Positions 26,464 through 36,243 are shown, numbered from the stretch's first letter. The stretch: DNA of 64,000 nt from Pigmentiphaga humi (GCF_900606115.1 NZ_UWPJ01000011.1:1-64000); one strand, 5' to 3'. The notes: generated by a model not told the origin, from the letters alone. A program made the numbers and translations.

Positions 26464-28995
26464 ATGACACAGATATTGCGCAACCTCGCGGCGGGGCTGG
26501 CTAGCGCCGCCGTGCTGCTGCTGGCCGCGTGCGGCGGCGGAGGCGACGGCGGTGGCGGCGGCAACACAGCCACCCCGCCCACCGCCGTCGCCACGGCCGC
26601 CCCGGCCAGCGCGCCCATCGGCACCGTCGTCACGCTCGACGCCAGCGCCAGCACCACGCCCAATGGCGGCACGCTGAGCTACGAGTGGACGCTATCGGCC
26701 AAACCGGAAGGCAGCGCCGCCGCGCTTTCCAGCGCCACGGCCGCCAAGCCGACCCTGACCGTCGACCTGCCCGGAGAATACGTGGCCGACCTGATCGTCA
26801 AGGACGGCGCGGCCAGCGCCAGCGCGCGCGTCACGGTCACCGCGACCAACCCCGACCCGGTGGCGGTGGTCGTGCCTCTGGAGCAGACCGTGCTGCAAGG
26901 CGAGACGGTCACGCTGGACGGCAGCAAGAGCCTGCCGCCCACGGGCGGCGCGGCCAGCGAGCTGCGCTACCAGTGGAACTTGATCGACCAGCCCGATGGC
27001 GATCTGACCACCCCCTTGGACAACGCCGCCAGCGCTCAGGCCAGCTTCCTGGCCGAACGGGTCGGCGTCTACCGCGCCACGCTGGTCGTGCGCCACGGCG
27101 ACAAGGTCAGCGCCCCGGTCGAGGTCAAGATCACCGTCAATACCGGCAACAGCTATCCGGTCATCTCCATCGTCGAGCCGGAAGGGGCCACGCACAACGC
27201 CAGCGGCCACCTGCTGTTCAACGCTACCTTGCGCAAGACGATCGTGCTCGACGGCAGCGGCACCAAGGACCCGGACGGCGATGTCCTGAGCTACCGCTGG
27301 CGCTTCGCGCTCGACGTGCCCACGCCCAAGCCCGACGGCAGCGAGGCCGTGATCAGCGGCACCAGCAGCGCCAAGGCCGAATTCACGCCCGACATCGTGG
27401 GCAAGTATTACCTCGATTTCCTCGCCTACGATGGCCACGCCTCGACTACCCAGCGTGTCGTCATCACCGTCGCCAAGGCCGCTGGCGATACGGTCAATAC
27501 CGCACCCGGGGCGACGATAGGTTTCGCCACCACCACCGATCAATGCGAGCTGGGCGGCAGCGGCACCTGGTGGCCCTATTGCACCGTCTACGCCTACGCC
27601 TACGATGCGGAAGGCGATCCGCTGACCTACAACTGGACTTACTGGAAGGCAGGCTCGGAAGACCGCCAGACCAGCGCCGACGCGTCCTTGAAGCTGGATG
27701 GCAACGACGCGGGCGACTGGCGCGTGGAGCTGGTCGTCAACGACGGCAAGCTCGACAGCGCGGTGGCAGCCAAGACCTTGACCATCAAGATTGCCGCCAA
27801 CCGCGCCCCCGTCGCCAAGGTCGCGCTGGACGTGGCCAAGGTGGAAAAGGGCGGCACCCTCGTCTTCGACGGCAGCGGCAGCACCGACGCGGACGGCGAC
27901 CAGATGTTCTACACCTGGACCCTGGTGGATCGCCCCGACGGCAGCGCCGCCGTGGTGGACGGAAAAGAGAGCGATCCCATAGCCAGGGTGACGACCGACA
28001 AGGCTGGCGTTTACACGGTGCACCTGCAAGTGAAGGATGCCCGGGGCGGGTATAGCCCGGCGACCGACACTACGGCCAGCGCCAGCGGCTTCGCCAAGGT
28101 GAGCAACCATGCGCCGGTGTTGTCGGAGCTGCGTCTGGAAGGGGGGACGACGACCGTCGCGGGGAGATTGAACAGCAACATCACGCCGGGCCAGGCCGTG
28201 GTCGTGAATGATGATGGGCTTCATAATTTCAGCCTTCATCTCTATCCCATCGTCCTCGATCCGGACCAGGATACGCCCCTCTACTACGACATTTCGGTGA
28301 CGCAGCCCCAGGGGAGCACGATCAAACCGGTGTCTTGCACGATTCCGGTCACGACTGCGAACCGATGCAGCTTCGTCAGCACGCCGAATCCATTCGTGCC
28401 GGGCGACTATGCCTTCGAGGCCATCGCCAGCGACGGTCTGGCCTACTCCGAGACCAAGCGCCTGGAGATCAGCGCCGTCAGCCGCCAGAACTACCCCACG
28501 CTGCTGCTGGAGCAGAACCCGAAAGGAGATCCTGCTGCCGGTACATCGGCAACGCAGAAGTTCTTCCCCTTTACGGCCGTTCCGGCTTCGACATTGGATG
28601 GCAGTTCTTGGACATACACGCTGAATAGCCTCGGGGATTCTGGCAGGAGCGACGATTACCAGGCGATTTACCAACTGACGGCTTTCGATCGCGACTACAC
28701 CATCGTCGACCTCGCCACGTCGGCGGTAGACGGCTACCAGCCCAGCTTCGTCGGCCTGCAGAACAATCAGGTGATACGCAAGGGCGAGTCGGTGCTGTTC
28801 TACCTGAGGCGCCCGCGCATCCCCAACGAAGCGCAGCTCTATGCCGAGGCGCTGGAGAAGTACCCCAACCTCGGCAGCATCCCGAAGGCAGAGCGCGAGA
28901 GCCTGCACAACCTCATCGCGACCTACCAGTTCAAGTGGTCTTTCCGCGTGTCGGAAAAGGACGGCTACACCTTCCACGTGGGACCGCTCAATTGA
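26464..28995 (+). CDS. PKD-domain lipoprotein of the Slam-linked locus
   Basis: The 843-residue protein has a lipobox LAAC with Cys23, followed by a Gly-rich linker. Several PKD-like Ig domains follow, recognisable from repeats of LDGS/FDGSGS...DPDGD...YRWRF or YTWTLVDRPDGS and later V..VTV strands. The last ~250 residues have no domain I recognise. It starts 48 nt after the receptor and precedes two hairpins. Cargo binding at the surface is inference; because Slam proteins can move lipoproteins to the surface, it may be a second substrate of the nearby Slam. Confidence 0.78.
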   Translation: MTQILRNLAAGLASAAVLLLAACGGGGDGGGGGNTATPPTAVATAAPASAPIGTVVTLDASASTTPNGGTLSYEWTLSAKPEGSAAALSSATAAKPTLTVDLPGEYVADLIVKDGAASASARVTVTATNPDPVAVVVPLEQTVLQGETVTLDGSKSLPPTGGAASELRYQWNLIDQPDGDLTTPLDNAASAQASFLAERVGVYRATLVVRHGDKVSAPVEVKITVNTGNSYPVISIVEPEGATHNASGHLLFNATLRKTIVLDGSGTKDPDGDVLSYRWRFALDVPTPKPDGSEAVISGTSSAKAEFTPDIVGKYYLDFLAYDGHASTTQRVVITVAKAAGDTVNTAPGATIGFATTTDQCELGGSGTWWPYCTVYAYAYDAEGDPLTYNWTYWKAGSEDRQTSADASLKLDGNDAGDWRVELVVNDGKLDSAVAAKTLTIKIAANRAPVAKVALDVAKVEKGGTLVFDGSGSTDADGDQMFYTWTLVDRPDGSAAVVDGKESDPIARVTTDKAGVYTVHLQVKDARGGYSPATDTTASASGFAKVSNHAPVLSELRLEGGTTTVAGRLNSNITPGQAVVVNDDGLHNFSLHLYPIVLDPDQDTPLYYDISVTQPQGSTIKPVSCTIPVTTANRCSFVSTPNPFVPGDYAFEAIASDGLAYSETKRLEISAVSRQNYPTLLLEQNPKGDPAAGTSATQKFFPFTAVPASTLDGSSWTYTLNSLGDSGRSDDYQAIYQLTAFDRDYTIVDLATSAVDGYQPSFVGLQNNQVIRKGESVLFYLRRPRIPNEAQLYAEALEKYPNLGSIPKAERESLHNLIATYQFKWSFRVSEKDGYTFHVGPLN

Positions 28996-29001
28996 GCGCC
29001 G

Positions 29002-29037
29002 GCGGCCGGGTCGATCGACGGCCACCCGGCCGCTTTT
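29002..29037 (+). terminator. Terminator-like hairpin after the PKD lipoprotein gene
   Basis: GCGGCCGGGT and ACCCGGCCGC form a perfect 10-bp stem over a 12-nt loop, followed by TTTT. It lies 6 nt after the stop codon. A second stem, GGGCGCCGC/GCGGCGCCC, follows at 29041-29072 without a T-run. Partial termination here would set different transcript levels for the receptor genes and the hemophilin-like gene. Confidence 0.6.
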
Positions 29038-29195
29038 CCCGGGCGCCGCTGTGCTTGCGCGCGGCGGCGCCCGTCCAGGCCAAGGAGGCGAGGGCACACC
29101 ATGCATGAGGCTGCCTGTCAGCGACATCCCCGCCCTGGGCGGGACATGTCGGTAAACCGTGTGCCCAGGTGCACACATATTGAGGAATCACGATC

Positions 29196-30086
29196 ATGAA
29201 ACACACAGTGATTGCATTGGCCATACTCGCCGCCTCCGGCGCCGCGCAAGCTCAGACCGTCAGCGGTTCCGTCAATACGGGCAGCCAGCTCGTCGTGGTG
29301 GGCGGGGCGACCATCGGCGGCTTTCATGGTCCGCTGGGCGCGCCGGGCATCGGCGCCTACGACGGCGACAACGACCCGACCAATGACCAGCTCATCAGCC
29401 TGCAGAGCATCGAGCCGTTCACCCGCCAGACCACCCTGGACGTTGTCGAAGGCGGCCTGACCTTCGCCTACTACCAGCTGCCGTCCGGCTTCGCGCATCC
29501 CCCGGTGCCGGGGGGCGGCACGCCGCCTGCCACCACGGTCGACATGAACGGCGTGAAGGTCCCGAACCTGACCAAGAACGTCTACTTCGGCATGGCGAGC
29601 TCGGGTACCGCCGGGGTGGGCACCGTCGAGCACGAGGCATGGTTCGTGGGCGATACGACGGGCCGCGTCCTGCCTGCCGCCGCCACCAACTACGCTACCG
29701 TGGCGTTGCTGGGGCTGACCGGAGCAACGACCAACGACGGCACCTCGTTGGATGTCCTGCAAGGCACGCTGAGCCTGGGGACGCCCACCGGAGGAGCGGC
29801 CTCGACCGCTTCGTTGACGGGGACTTTGAGCAAGTCGGCCACCAGCCAGTATCTCGACATCAATGCCGTTGCCACGCTCAGCGGCGCGGGCGCGGGCACC
29901 TTCGCCGGCAACGCCACGTACTACGTGACCACTCCGGTGGCCGCCAACGGCACCACCAGCGGCCAGTTCTTCGGCAATGCCAGCTCTACGACTCCCGGCA
30001 CCGACGGCAGCGCGCTGGCCGGCGTCGCGAGCGGCAGCTATCTCGGCACCGACTATGTCGCCTCCTTCGGCGGCCGCGCCAACTGA
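29196..30086 (+). CDS. Secreted hemophilin-like Slam substrate
   Basis: The 296-residue protein has a clear signal peptide (MKHTVIALAILAASGAAQA) and no lipobox, so it should be soluble. Its C-terminal third has the small beta-barrel pattern of Slam cargo: GQFFGNAS, then GSALAGVASGSYLG and DYVASFGG, like the GxFFG...A...AGxxxG block of hemophilin and TbpB-type barrels. Taken with the adjacent Slam gene and the STN receptor, a heme- or metal-carrying secreted protein is likely. The ligand is unproven. TTGAGGAATCACG upstream gives a GAGG binding site. Confidence 0.72.
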   Translation: MKHTVIALAILAASGAAQAQTVSGSVNTGSQLVVVGGATIGGFHGPLGAPGIGAYDGDNDPTNDQLISLQSIEPFTRQTTLDVVEGGLTFAYYQLPSGFAHPPVPGGGTPPATTVDMNGVKVPNLTKNVYFGMASSGTAGVGTVEHEAWFVGDTTGRVLPAAATNYATVALLGLTGATTNDGTSLDVLQGTLSLGTPTGGAASTASLTGTLSKSATSQYLDINAVATLSGAGAGTFAGNATYYVTTPVAANGTTSGQFFGNASSTTPGTDGSALAGVASGSYLGTDYVASFGGRAN

Positions 30087-30157
30087 GCGGGCGGGGCCTT
30101 TCTGACCGCCGCTTGAAAAGAGACTGCCTTTCGCCATGGTGAACCGCTTCAGTCTCT

Positions 30158-30185
30158 CCCGTATCCGCCCATGGGCGGATACGGG
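30158..30185 (+). promoter_or_regulatory. Perfect 28-nt palindrome between cargo and Slam genes
   Basis: CCCGTATCCGCC pairs completely with GGCGGATACGGG across a CATG centre. It lies 40 nt before the Slam ATG, in the 138-nt gap after the hemophilin-like gene. There is no T-run, so RNA processing, stabilisation of the upstream message, or attenuation is more likely than full termination. Confidence 0.7.
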
Positions 30186-30224
30186 TTGTTCGGCTTGCCT
30201 CGACTCGACCTGCATCCCGCTTTC

Positions 30225-31685
30225 ATGACATCCCGGTTCCAACGCCTACTACGCAGCGCCGCGTTGCTGTTCTTCCTGTGCTCCGCCAGCGCCTGGGCGC
30301 AACAAGACACGGCCGACCGCCTGTGGCAGGGCGCCGAGCGGCAGGCGCAGCAACTCCGCCGCCAGAGCGACCCGCTACAGGGTGCGGGCCGGGGCAACTG
30401 GCTGGAGGAATCCATGCTGTCGGCCTGGCAGACGCCCCAGACCCGCCTGCACCAGCTGCTTCTGTCCATCATGCAGGCCGTCAATGCGCGCGACTGGTTC
30501 GGCGCGGACCGGCTGCTGCGCCAGTACGCCCAGGTGCCCGGGCGCGACCCGGCCCTGTTCACTTTCGTCGAGGCCGCCCGCCTGGCCGCCGAAGGCGATT
30601 ACGACGCCGCCATTGCCGGCTATCGCCAGGTATTGCAGGCCAATCCCAAGTTCATACGCGGCAACCTGGACCTGGCGCGGGCGATGATGGCCGACAGCCG
30701 CCTGCGCGATGCGCGCGAAATCTTCCAGCAGATGCAGGCGCGGCCGCTGCCGGCCGAAGTGGAACGCTACATCGCCGATGCCATGACGGCCATCGAGCAG
30801 CGCGGCCGTCTGCGCCTCACTTTGTCAGTGGCGGCGGTGCGCGACGACAATTTGGCCAATACCTCGCGGGTGGTCGATCCGTGCGCGCTGGTGTTCTACG
30901 GCACATGCCTGCAGAACGTGCCCGGCAGCAAGACCGCCGACAGCGGCGCCTATTTCGAGGCCAGCCTCAACAAGCTCTGGCCGCTGGCCGGCCACCACGG
31001 CGTGCTGCTGCGCAGCCTCAACTACGGCAATCACTACCGCCACGAGAGCAATTTCGACAACCTCGTTTCCACCACCTACCTGGGCTACCAGTACAGCACC
31101 GCGCGCGGCCATTTCCAGTTCCTGCCCTTGTTCGAACTCGATCTGGAAGGCGGCCGCGAGGCCTACCGGGCCGTGGGTTTTCGCACCAGCTTGAATCGGC
31201 AGCTGAACCCGCGCGCCATGATCGAAGCCAGCTACGAGTACAAGCACCGCGACTTCACCGAGCGGCTGCAAGGCCTGGAGGGCGATTTCCGCAGCGCCAT
31301 GCTGTACGGCCAGTACGCGGTCCGGCCCGATCTGTTGCTGTACGGCGTCCTGACCTGGCGCGAAAGCGACGCCGGCTTCGGTCTCTTCGGCTATCGCGAG
31401 CAGATCGCGCGCCTGGGCATCGTCAAATCGTTCAATCAGAAGGTGACGGTCAACGCGGCCTACAGCTACCGCCGCAGGCAGGCCCAGGAGGACTACGCCA
31501 TTTTCGGCAGGCGTCAGCGCGACCACGAGAACGGCCTCTATCTGAGCGTCTCGCTGCCGGGCTACGCCTGGGCAGGCTTCACGCCCACCATGAGCTACGA
31601 GTACCGCAACAACCGGAGCAGCATCCCGCATCTCTACACCTACGAAAGAAACCGCTTCACCCTGGGCTTCACCAAAGTTTTCTGA
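30225..31685 (+). CDS. Slam-family outer-membrane translocator (DUF560)
   Basis: The 486-residue protein has a signal peptide ending ASAWAQ, an N-terminal helical TPR region (about 60-190, with RLAAEGDYDAAIAGYRQVLQ) and a C-terminal beta-barrel of about 290 residues. The barrel ends in TLGFTKVF with a terminal Phe. This arrangement is that of surface lipoprotein assembly modulators, which move lipoproteins or soluble hemophilins across the outer membrane. The neighbouring gene encodes a matching cargo. ATG 30225 gives the signal peptide; an earlier in-frame ATG overlaps the palindrome. Confidence 0.85.
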   Translation: MTSRFQRLLRSAALLFFLCSASAWAQQDTADRLWQGAERQAQQLRRQSDPLQGAGRGNWLEESMLSAWQTPQTRLHQLLLSIMQAVNARDWFGADRLLRQYAQVPGRDPALFTFVEAARLAAEGDYDAAIAGYRQVLQANPKFIRGNLDLARAMMADSRLRDAREIFQQMQARPLPAEVERYIADAMTAIEQRGRLRLTLSVAAVRDDNLANTSRVVDPCALVFYGTCLQNVPGSKTADSGAYFEASLNKLWPLAGHHGVLLRSLNYGNHYRHESNFDNLVSTTYLGYQYSTARGHFQFLPLFELDLEGGREAYRAVGFRTSLNRQLNPRAMIEASYEYKHRDFTERLQGLEGDFRSAMLYGQYAVRPDLLLYGVLTWRESDAGFGLFGYREQIARLGIVKSFNQKVTVNAAYSYRRRQAQEDYAIFGRRQRDHENGLYLSVSLPGYAWAGFTPTMSYEYRNNRSSIPHLYTYERNRFTLGFTKVF

Positions 31686-31710
31686 GGACTTCTTCAACGG
31701 AACCCGCACC

Positions 31711-32691
31711 ATGAAAGTCAACTTACGATCCTTGCTGTTCCCATGTCTGTTGCCCGCCCTGCTGGGCGGCTGCCTGTCGACTTCCCACATCCGCGCCGTG
31801 CCGGACGACCAGCGCCCGCACGTCATCAGCCACGCCGAGGGCCTGGAGCGCGATCGGCAAGCCATCCTGGCGATGGTGGGCGACTACCGCGTCAGCTTCA
31901 ATTTCGAGGAAGGCGATCCTGCGCCCGGCTACGAGCCCAAGCGGCGCTATCGCAGCGGCGCCTACGAGATGGTGCTGGTGGCCGAAGACACGGGTGACCG
32001 CATCGTGCTGCAGCACCTACTGGTCCACCGCACCGCCGGTTTCGTGGTCAAGCACTGGCGCCAGGATTGGCAATACCAGGCGCCGACGCGGCTGGAGTTC
32101 ACCGAGGACCAGACCTGGCGCCTGCGTTCCATCGACCCGGCCGTCACCAAGGGCGCCTGGACCCAATGCGTCTACGAGGTCAGCGACGCGCCGCGCTATT
32201 GCGGCACGGGCAAATGGACCTACGACAACGACACCCCCACCTGGACCTCGGACGCCGGCTGGCGGCCGCTGCCGCGGCGCGAGTACACCAAGCGCAGCGA
32301 CTACAACGCGCTCGGCATCGTCAATGTCCAGCGCATCACGCCCGAAGGATGGATGCACGAGCAAGTCAACCGCAAGGTGGTGCGCGACGGCGAGCGCGAA
32401 GTCTCCACGCTGGTGAAGGAAACCGGCGCCAACGACTACCGTCGCATCACGGGATTCAACTTCAGTTCCGGCTACCGCTATTGGGAGAACACGGCCGACT
32501 ACTGGCGCCGCATCCGCGAAGAGTGGAAACTGCGCATCGCCGAGGGCCAGGGTGTGCATCTGAACTACCCGGTCGATGGCATGAAAATGATCCTGAGCAT
32601 GTACGTCCAGTCACAGCAGGCGAACAATGGCGTCGCGATCAGCGAGGCGGACATCCGCGAGCTGTTCGATCCGTGGGTGTCGGCGCCGTAG
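31711..32691 (+). CDS. DUF6607-family lipoprotein
   Basis: The 326-residue protein has a lipobox LLGGC with Cys21 and the DUF6607 pattern of aromatic-rich segments, such as HRTAGFVVKHWRQDWQYQAP, YCGTGKWTYDNDTPTWTSDA and REYTKRSDYNAL. The family is often seen near TonB receptor genes but has no defined activity that I know of. It follows the Slam gene after 25 nt and appears to close the locus. Confidence 0.75.
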   Translation: MKVNLRSLLFPCLLPALLGGCLSTSHIRAVPDDQRPHVISHAEGLERDRQAILAMVGDYRVSFNFEEGDPAPGYEPKRRYRSGAYEMVLVAEDTGDRIVLQHLLVHRTAGFVVKHWRQDWQYQAPTRLEFTEDQTWRLRSIDPAVTKGAWTQCVYEVSDAPRYCGTGKWTYDNDTPTWTSDAGWRPLPRREYTKRSDYNALGIVNVQRITPEGWMHEQVNRKVVRDGEREVSTLVKETGANDYRRITGFNFSSGYRYWENTADYWRRIREEWKLRIAEGQGVHLNYPVDGMKMILSMYVQSQQANNGVAISEADIRELFDPWVSAP

Positions 32692-32864
32692 GGCACCTGC
32701 GCTTGGAAGTGCGCGGCCGACCGAGCGGGTTGGCCACGCTCCCATGTGTCTTGCGGCCGCTTGCCCCTGTGGCCACCCCAGATGGACAAACGCCTGCCGC
32801 AATAGCCGCCGCCGGCTTTGCATGCCATAGAGTACGTGTCCCGCCCATTCCATCGGGACACGCC

Positions 32865-33818
32865 ATGCGGCACCACGACCGTCACTACCGGCGCCTGTTC
32901 GGCCACCCGGCCATCATGCGCGACTTGCTTGCCGCCATCCTGCCGCCTCAATGGCGAGGCCTGATCGACCTGGATACGCTCGAGCCCCTGCCCGCCGACC
33001 ACCTGAGCGCCAAACAACACGTCCGCCACGGCGACCTGCTCTGGAAGGTTTGCCGGACCGACGGCCAGCAACTGCACCTGCTGGTGCTGCTCGAACACCA
33101 GTCCTCGGGCGACCGCATCATGGCTGTGCGCATACTCAGCTATGCCGCGCTCAGCTACGAAACCCTGCTGCGCCGCGAGCGACGCTCCACCCGGCAGCTT
33201 CTGCCCGCGCTGCTGCCCATCGTTCTCTACACCGGCTTGAAGCCCTGGCGCGCCGCGACCGACGTGGCGGCGCTGATCGACCCCGTTCCGGCCGCGCTGC
33301 AACCCTTCCAGCCGGCCATGCGCTACGTGTTGGCCGATGCCGGCGTGCTGGTACGCCAGGGCGCGCTGCCTGCCGGCAACCTGGCCAGCCTGGTGCTGCA
33401 GTTGGAGCATAATCAAGGCATCGAGCAGGCCGCGCGATTGCTGCGGGAGCTGTGCACGGCCATTGCAAGCCATGCCGGACACGAAGCGTTGCGCCACGTT
33501 CTGGGCGCCTGGGTGCGCTACATCGTGCTGCCGCGCGCCTTGCCCAAAGACATCCCCTTGCCTGACACCGACGATATTGCGGAGCTTGCCATGACAGTTG
33601 CACATTCGCGGGACTGGACCCTGCGGCCACGGATGGAAGGGCGCGAGGAAGGGCGCCGGGAAGGCCAGGCCCAGTTGCTCAAGCGCCAGCTGATGAAGAA
33701 GTTCGGCATCCTGCCGCCCGCGGTCGTCCAGCGGCTGGAGCAGGCCACCGAGGCTCAGACCGAAGCCTGGTCGCTGAATTTTGTCGACGCGGACACCTTG
33801 GACGACGTGTTCCGCTGA
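32865..33818 (+). CDS. Rpn-family PD-(D/E)XK nuclease
   Basis: The 317-residue protein has the Rpn/YhgA-like N-terminus HYRRLFGHPAIMRDLLAAIL, then GDLLWKV and LLVLLEHQSSGD, which contain the Asp and Glu-x-Gln positions expected for this nuclease fold. A C-terminal DUF4351 region follows (LLKRQLMKKFGILPPAVVQR). Rpn proteins are linked to DNA cleavage, recombination and phage defence. Older annotation calls them transposases, but no inverted repeats flank this gene. It stands alone. Confidence 0.83.
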   Translation: MRHHDRHYRRLFGHPAIMRDLLAAILPPQWRGLIDLDTLEPLPADHLSAKQHVRHGDLLWKVCRTDGQQLHLLVLLEHQSSGDRIMAVRILSYAALSYETLLRRERRSTRQLLPALLPIVLYTGLKPWRAATDVAALIDPVPAALQPFQPAMRYVLADAGVLVRQGALPAGNLASLVLQLEHNQGIEQAARLLRELCTAIASHAGHEALRHVLGAWVRYIVLPRALPKDIPLPDTDDIAELAMTVAHSRDWTLRPRMEGREEGRREGQAQLLKRQLMKKFGILPPAVVQRLEQATEAQTEAWSLNFVDADTLDDVFR

Positions 33819-33861
33819 TCTCTCAGCGAGATGGTGATGTCGTCCTTGGCGCGTTTGCCGG

Positions 33862-36243
33862 TCAGTGCAATTCGAACCTCGCGCGCTCCACATCCTGCGA
33901 GTTCAGGCCGATCTGGACTTCGAACGCGCCGGGTTCCGCTACGTGTTCCAGCCTGGCGTTGAAGAACTTCAGGTCGTCTTCGACGATGTCGAAATGCACG
34001 ATGCGTTCCTCGCCCGGCTCCAATGAAATCTTCTGGAAGTTCTTCAGTTCTTTTACCGCGCGCACCACCGAGGCGCTTTCGTCGCGCACGTAGAGCTGCA
34101 CCACGGTTGCGCCCGCGCGGTCGCCGGTGTTCTTGACGGTGATTCGCGCGCCGATGCGTCCGCCGCGCGCCATGACCGGGCTGCTCAGCGCAAGATCGCC
34201 AAGAGAGAAGCTCGTATAGCTCAGGCCATAGCCGAAGGGGTAGAGCGGACCGGTCTTTTCCTCGAAGTACTGCGACGTGTAGTTGCCCGGCTTGCCCTCG
34301 GTGAAGGGGCGCCCGACCCGGGGATGGTTGTAATAGGTGGGGATCTGGCCGATGGAGCGCGGGAACGAGATCGGCAGCTTGCCCGAGGGGTTGTAGTCGC
34401 CGAACAGCACGTCGGCGATGGCGTTGCCGCCTTCCGTGCCGCTGAACCAGGTTTCCAGCAGCGCGTCGGCGGTGGCGCTTGCTTCGCGCAGGTCCAGCGG
34501 CCGTCCGTTCATCAGCACCAGCACCAGCGGCTTGCCGGTCGCTTTCAGGGCGGCGAGCAGGGCGCGCTGGCTGGCGGGGATGTCGAGGGTCGTGCGGCTG
34601 GAGGATTCGTGCGACATGCCGCGCGATTCGCCCACCGCGGCGACGACCACGTCGGCCCGGCGCGCCGCGGCGACGGCTTCGGCGATCATCTCGGCCGGCG
34701 GACGCGGGTCCTGCACGATTTCCTTGGTGTCCCAGTTCAGCTGGTTCAGGTACTCGACCAAGGCCGGGTCGTCGGTGACGTTGGCGCCGCGCGCGTAGAG
34801 CAGCCGCCCCTGGCCGCGCATGGCGGCTTCCATGCCCTGGCGCAGCGTGACCGGGTTCGTGCCTCTACCGGCGGCCGACCAGCTGCCCATGATGTCCACG
34901 GGGGAGTCGGCCAGAGGTCCGACCAGCGCGAGGATGGCGTTCTTGCGCAGCGGCAGGGTCCGGTTGCGGTTCTCCAGCAGCACCAGGGATTCGCGCGCCA
35001 GGGCGCGCGCGTCCGCGCGGTGCAGGCGCGATTCGGCGTAGAGGTCGGGCGGGTCGTCGGCGGCGCGGCCGATGCGCAGGTAGGGATCGTGGAACAGGCC
35101 CATGTCGTACTTGGCGCCGAGGATGTTGCGCACGGCGCGGTCGATGTCGGCGATGGGGACTTCGCCGCTCTTGACCAGCCCGGGCAGCTCGTTCAGGTAC
35201 AGCTCGTCGGCCATGCTCATTTCGACGCCGGCGCGGATGGCGAGCTTGGCTGCTTCGCGGTCGTCGCGCGCCACGCCGTGGCGTATCAGTTCCTTGATGG
35301 CGCCGTGGTCGCTGACGGCCACGCCGCCGAAGCGCCAGTCCCGGCGCAGCAGATCCTGCAGCAGCCAGGTGTCGGCGCTGGCGGGCACGCCATTGATCGA
35401 GTTGAGCGCCACCATGACCCCGCCGGCGCCCGCGTCGATGGCGGCGCGGTAGGGCGGCAGGTAGTCCTGGTACATGCGCATGGGGCTCATGTCGACGACG
35501 TTGTAGTCGCGGCCGCCTTCGACCGCGCCGTACAGCGCGAAGTGCTTGACGCTCGCCATGATGCTGTCGCGCCGGGAGGTGGCGTCGCCCTGGTAGCCGC
35601 GGACCATGGCGCGCGCGATGCGCGAGACCAGATAGGGATCTTCGCCGAAGCCTTCGGAAGTGCGGCCCCAGCGCGGGTCGCGTGCGATGTCCACCATGGG
35701 CGCGAAGGTCATGTCCAGGCTGTCGGCGCTGGCTTCGATGGCGGCGACGCGCGCGCCGCGCTCGATGGCCTGCATGTTCCAGCTCGAAGCCTGCCCCGGG
35801 CCGATCGGGAAGATGGTGCGGTGGCCGTGCACGACGTCGTAGGCGAAGAAAATGGGGATCTTCAGGCGGCTGCGCTGCACGGCGGCGTTCTGCATCGCCC
35901 GGTTGTCGGCAGGGACGACCGAGTTGAACGTGCCGCCTATGCGGCCCGCGGCGATCTCGTTGGCGATGCGTTCGCGCGACATGTCCGGGCCGATGCTGAT
36001 CAGGCGAAGCTGGCCGATTTTCTCGTCCAGCGTCATCTGGCCCAGCAGGTCGGCGATGAAGGCCTGCCTGTCGCCCAGCAGCGCGGGGTCGGGGGCGGCC
36101 GCGGCCGGGCCGGCCAGCAGCATCGCGGCCAGGCCCGCTGCCAGGCGGGCGCGCAGGGGCAAGCGGCGGCGCGAGGGGCCGTGGGATTGCGGGTGGGCGG
36201 AGGGGGGCGCGAGACGCGGCAGGGAAGCGGGGCAGGACGCCAA
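33862..36243 (-). CDS. bglX: Glycoside hydrolase family 3 beta-glucosidase
   Basis: The protein is about 793 residues if it starts at TTG 36243; the frame stays open further upstream, so the start is uncertain. A hydrophobic signal ([21 protein letters not shown]) precedes the GH3 domain. [13 protein letters not shown] is a family landmark, and the nucleophile is the Asp in [13 protein letters not shown]. The GH3 C-terminal domain and a fibronectin-III-like end ([18 protein letters not shown]) follow. It would cleave beta-glucosides in the periplasm. It is divergent from opgG, a gene for glucan synthesis. Confidence 0.88.
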   Translation of the reverse strand: MASCPASLPRLAPPSAHPQSHGPSRRRLPLRARLAAGLAAMLLAGPAAAAPDPALLGDRQAFIADLLGQMTLDEKIGQLRLISIGPDMSRERIANEIAAGRIGGTFNSVVPADNRAMQNAAVQRSRLKIPIFFAYDVVHGHRTIFPIGPGQASSWNMQAIERGARVAAIEASADSLDMTFAPMVDIARDPRWGRTSEGFGEDPYLVSRIARAMVRGYQGDATSRRDSIMASVKHFALYGAVEGGRDYNVVDMSPMRMYQDYLPPYRAAIDAGAGGVMVALNSINGVPASADTWLLQDLLRRDWRFGGVAVSDHGAIKELIRHGVARDDREAAKLAIRAGVEMSMADELYLNELPGLVKSGEVPIADIDRAVRNILGAKYDMGLFHDPYLRIGRAADDPPDLYAESRLHRADARALARESLVLLENRNRTLPLRKNAILALVGPLADSPVDIMGSWSAAGRGTNPVTLRQGMEAAMRGQGRLLYARGANVTDDPALVEYLNQLNWDTKEIVQDPRPPAEMIAEAVAAARRADVVVAAVGESRGMSHESSSRTTLDIPASQRALLAALKATGKPLVLVLMNGRPLDLREASATADALLETWFSGTEGGNAIADVLFGDYNPSGKLPISFPRSIGQIPTYYNHPRVGRPFTEGKPGNYTSQYFEEKTGPLYPFGYGLSYTSFSLGDLALSSPVMARGGRIGARITVKNTGDRAGATVVQLYVRDESASVVRAVKELKNFQKISLEPGEERIVHFDIVEDDLKFFNARLEHVAEPGAFEVQIGLNSQDVERARFELH

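Noticed and set aside
26692-29178. An 828-codon antisense frame over the PKD lipoprotein gene
   Set aside because: The plus-strand protein has a lipobox and repeated PKD domains; the antisense product has no such structure.
29196-30086. Classical HasA-type hemophore
   Set aside because: HasA lacks an N-terminal signal peptide and uses type I secretion. This protein has a clear signal peptide and a Slam gene beside it, so a hemophilin-like cargo fits better.
32865-33818. Transposase gene marking a mobile element
   Set aside because: The product is an Rpn-family nuclease. No terminal inverted repeats or target duplications were seen around it.
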